Assembly (NCBI GenBank): GCA_963576475.1
Contig: OY754978.1
Location: forward strand, 19,909,678-19,973,677
Direction: 5' to 3'
DNA: 64,000 nucleotides
Origin: Molanna angustata
Lineage: Eukaryota > Arthropoda > Insecta > Trichoptera > Molannidae
Under the pieces are notes generated by a model. That model did no database searches, was not told the DNA's origin, and saw only the letters and a list, made by a program, of their open reading frames with translations. Position numbers and translations under genes: made by a program. Positions 61,484 through 64,000 of this stretch are shown piece by piece. Every line of letters begins with the position of its first letter. Within the stretch, counting starts at the first letter, position 1.

Positions 61484-62173
61484 TCTGATTATTAAAACAT
61501 CTTTGTAAATTAATTTCCATTGAGTACCTACTTAAGTACAAAAATATAAATATATTTCTAAATAACATTTGTGTTAAATTTAAATGTCAAGTCAGTTCGC
61601 TCACATTTGCTAAAATCAATTTCAAAATAAAGCACGCCTTTGTTTTTTTTTTATTACCAAATATATGGTTTTGGCATTGAATATCTAAAATTGATTTGCG
61701 AAAACGATTTTTTCATATCTCGTCGGCAGTAAGTTGTTGATAAATGTATATTTATAATGTATTATTTTTTGTGGTTCACTCACGTTTTAAGCCGTTTATA
61801 TTTGGCTTGGTTTTATTTTTTACTATTCGAAAAAACAACTTCTATTAAAGTATTTTTATTTTTACTATTCGAAAAAACAATATCTTTCAAAATATTTGTA
61901 CTAGATTTCCTTATACTTTTTACCATCTCATTTTATTATTTTTAATTATTAAATATAAAAAAAATAACCAACTGAAAAATACTTTATTAAACATAGTTTC
62001 TTTATTTATTTCTCCACCATAAACACATACGGGAACTTATATTATTTATAATTGTTAGAAAGTATCGTGTTTTGAATTCCTCCAATAATCGTTGTCTAGG
62101 AACAGGGCCGGATAAATCATAGAACAATCAGGAACAAGAAGTCAGGGCGGTTGTCTTAAAAAGGGCGCTTAAA
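61484..62173. other. AT-rich non-coding DNA
   Basis: No supported gene. The frame at 61757-61945 contains a repeated LLFEKT motif because a unit of about 33 bases (TTTTTACTATTCGAAAAAAC) is duplicated at 61816 and 61858. Confidence 0.5.
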
Positions 62174-62236
62174 ATTCTAAAATGTTAATCATACATACAT
62201 ACATAACGTATGTATGTATGATTAACATTTTGGAAT
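62174..62236. repeat. 63-bp palindrome around (CATA)n/(TATG)n
   Basis: ATTCTAAAATGTTAATCATA with (CATA)n faces its near-perfect complement over a centre of about 4 bases; arms are about 29 bases with one mismatch. Degenerate copies of TGTTAATCATATAAAT follow up to 62320 and resume near 62425. Confidence 0.85.
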
Positions 62237-62315
62237 TATATGTTAATCATATAAATCAAAATCATATATTAATCATATAATCAAAAAATGTTAATCATAT
62301 AAATGTTAATCATAT

Positions 62316-62418
62316 AAATCGAAATTTTTTTTTTTTTTATATTTTATTTGTAACATAAGAAATAATATACAAGGTACACATCAAAGTTAACAATACAATA
62401 TTTTTACAAAATCGAAAT
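62316..62418 (-). mobile_element. short poly(A) retroposon with 10-bp target duplication
   Basis: AAATCGAAAT occurs at 62316-62325 and 62409-62418. Between them, on the - strand, about 70 bases end in AATAAAATAT and a run of 14 A. This looks like a 5'-truncated retrocopy of a polyadenylated RNA 3' end. The AATAAA is only about 5 bases from the A run, closer than usual for a cleavage signal, so a LINE or SINE tail is an alternative. Confidence 0.6.
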
Positions 62419-62444
62419 CGAAAATGTTATTCATATAAATCAAA

Positions 62445-62516
62445 AATTCGCAGATATGGCGCTCAGTTCTCTTTGCGTACCCGGATAGAGGCTCGGCATG
62501 ATGGAGTGTATGTATG
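62445..62516 (+). pseudogene. RTE-type LINE 3' terminal fragment (family RTE-b)
   Basis: ATGGCGCTCAGTTCTCTTTG followed by CGTACCCGGATAGAGG and GGCATGATGGAGTGTATGTA aligns with the last bases of the RTE copy at 29995 (TGGCGTTCGGTCCTCTCTGC.. then TATG tail). Only the final 20 or so codons and the microsatellite tail remain. Confidence 0.65.
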
Positions 62517-62567
62517 TAAAAAATCTCGCTTAGTCATTTTAGACCCGATGTAATTTTCAAAAAAAAT

Positions 62568-62580
62568 GGGGGGGGGGGGG
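62568..62580 (+). repeat. G13 homopolymer
   Basis: Thirteen consecutive G in an AT-rich setting, preceded by an A run. Likely to be length-variable and a possible assembly weak point. Confidence 0.9.
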
Positions 62581-63504
62581 CGGATTCAAATATTTTGCTA
62601 CGGGAGCAAAATCACGTTTATCCGGCCCTGTCTAGGAATATTTCTAATTAATAATAAAATATGTTTCATTATAGGTTTTCACTTGCCAATGGCTGAAACA
62701 CGGTATGTTGTTCCGTTCCTTTATTTTAGATTGTCTTTTTATGTTATCAGTATGATAAATCACACCTCCCAGTCGGAAACCGAACTCCTTCGTCGGCCGT
62801 CGCGTATTTATTCATTATAATAATAATCACTGTTCCACGTGGCTTTGTTAGTATTGTAAATATTAAATTTCCGGCAGTTTACACTAAATCATTCCATACA
62901 ACTGCGGTCCACACTTAAAGCCGTATTGCACCGTGCCATATTGAAGTAGTGAGTAGCGAATGGTTCATCTAAAGAGGGGTCAAGAGAACGTTTATAGCAT
63001 AATTGTGCGTCCGATACGAACGTTTTGAACATTTCAGCGTGGGTTCGTCATTATAGCGGATGAGATCGTTTTCGTGGCTGCCTCTAAACCTAAGGGCCTT
63101 ACCTTGAGCACAAAAATAATATAATATACAACGATATTCATCTGTTCGTGTAAAAATTTACGGTTATTAATGAGAGGTATATTATTCATCTATCTCGCAT
63201 CATTTATCACTTTGTATATATGTATATATTTTTTTTTCCTGATTCCACGCAGGTAGGTACATTTTAATTTATATTTTGAGATTTAAAATACTATGTAGTA
63301 TTTATCTAACATCACAACATAATCACGTGGCGAAGACACATATTTCTAAATTCGTGTTAATAATTTATCAAATTTAGTGAAATCTTCTAAAGAAGATTGT
63401 CAACCAACATCCCCTGATATTTATGGGCATCTGTCCTATTCTGATAAAACAAACTTCATCTTTGACCATAGGCATTTTAAGACCTATTTTTTTAGTTTAT
63501 TCTC
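62581..63504. other. non-coding DNA
   Basis: No supported gene. CGCAGGTAGGTAC near 63250 follows a T-rich tract (TTTTTTTTTCCTGATTCCA) and is at best a weak ratchet-like site. Confidence 0.5.
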
Positions 63505-63800
63505 ATATACCAAAAAATTCTTATTTATTTATTTTTTATTTAAATAATTTTGAGCACATCTGCACAATGGCGGGCTTATTGCCAAATGGCATTTTCTTCC
63601 AAACAACCATATTCATTTGGTGAAACAAACTATTTTTATGATACATACCAACAATTTATATGAATAAAATATATAATGAAAATATAAATACATATAAAAC
63701 AAAAACAATAAAAAACGGGGACAGTAGAGGGGGGGGAGGACAAGGATAGGATAAAAAGACAGATATCAAGTGTTATGTGTAAGGAAATTCCTCAGATTTC
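63505..63800 (-). mobile_element. LINE 3' untranslated end with (AAAT)n tail
   Basis: On the - strand GAAGAAAATGCCATTTGGCA, ATAAGCCCGCCATTGTGCAG and ATGTGCTCAAAATTATTTAA run into AATAAATAAATAAG. The GCC..GGC-type hairpin followed by AATAA and GCCCGCC resembles 3' ends I associate with jockey/CR1-like LINEs of Lepidoptera. No coding part was recognised; the upstream end near 63720-63740 has a short G run (CCCCCCCC on -). Confidence 0.5.
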
Positions 63801-64000
63801 CTTTAAGGCCCTAGTATACCCTGGATATATGGATGTACGCAAAAATGCACACTAAATTAGCTTCTAATGTATGAAACACGAGAAAATATTCTATTGTGCA
63901 AAAATGGTAAAATTTAGAGGTTTTTTTTAAATAGCAAAAAGAGTTATTGAAATATTATAATAATAAATAAACTCAGTAGGCAGATTTTCATATTCTCTAT
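63801..64000. other. AT-rich non-coding DNA at window edge
   Basis: Nothing recognised. Confidence 0.5.

Noticed and set aside
1..64000. CRISPR array, prophage, operon or defence island
   Set aside because: No regular direct-repeat/spacer pattern, no tightly packed genes and no bacterial-type start signals; the content is that of an animal nuclear genome.

Overview
The window looks like AT-rich, non-coding insect nuclear DNA. The case for insect rests on three things: RTE-type and L2-type LINE relics, tRNA-headed SINEs, and a scatter of TAGGTACC/TACCTACC words of the kind common in lepidopteran and some sternorrhynchan (aphid-like) genomes. I lean towards Lepidoptera, because one RTE C-terminus and a LINE 3' end carrying GGCGGGCTTATTGCC look familiar from moths and butterflies. 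The sequence alone does not settle the order. There is no bacterial-style gene packing, operon, CRISPR array, prophage or rRNA.

I found no host protein-coding exon I could recognise. The only open frames with recognisable protein similarity belong to dead retrotransposons. The window is therefore either a gene desert or part of a very long intron. A strong candidate recursive-splicing (ratchet) site on the + strand near 30330 favours a + strand host intron, but this is inference.

Layout. 1-10 kb: plain AT-rich DNA with one dispersed-repeat copy (4256-4720) and small palindromes. 10-17.6 kb: an RTE relic (10060-10330), a second dispersed-repeat copy (12984-13500), a moderately GC-richer block (14380-14870) and a nested LINE block on the - strand (16612-17589). 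17.6-30 kb: a tRNA-Thr-like SINE fused to an L2-type LINE 3' end (21899-22314), several unexplained GC-richer blocks, and a LINE relic on the - strand (28680-29330). 30-45 kb: an RTE 3' end, the ratchet-site candidate, an inverted dispersed-repeat copy (31932-32465), a SINE, the best preserved coding relic (L2-type LINE, 40345-41430), then a SINE and the fourth dispersed-repeat copy side by side. 45-64 kb: SINE copies of two families, RTE and L2 relics end to end (54780-55540), a 286-bp near-perfect foldback (60072-60357), a GC-rich insertion between perfect 12-bp direct repeats (60584-60972), a short poly(A) retroposon, and a LINE 3' end at the right edge.

How the parts relate. Two SINE families with tRNA-like heads would depend on LINE machinery. 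The LINEs seen are three or more RTE-type lineages, two L2-type lineages sharing a 3' hairpin, and jockey/CR1-like 3' ends. One dispersed family of about 0.5 kb, present four times, has no coding sequence and no class I can name. I did not find a convincing new molecular system. The items most worth checking are the ratchet site, the long foldback, the four-copy repeat family and the SINE-L2 chimera.
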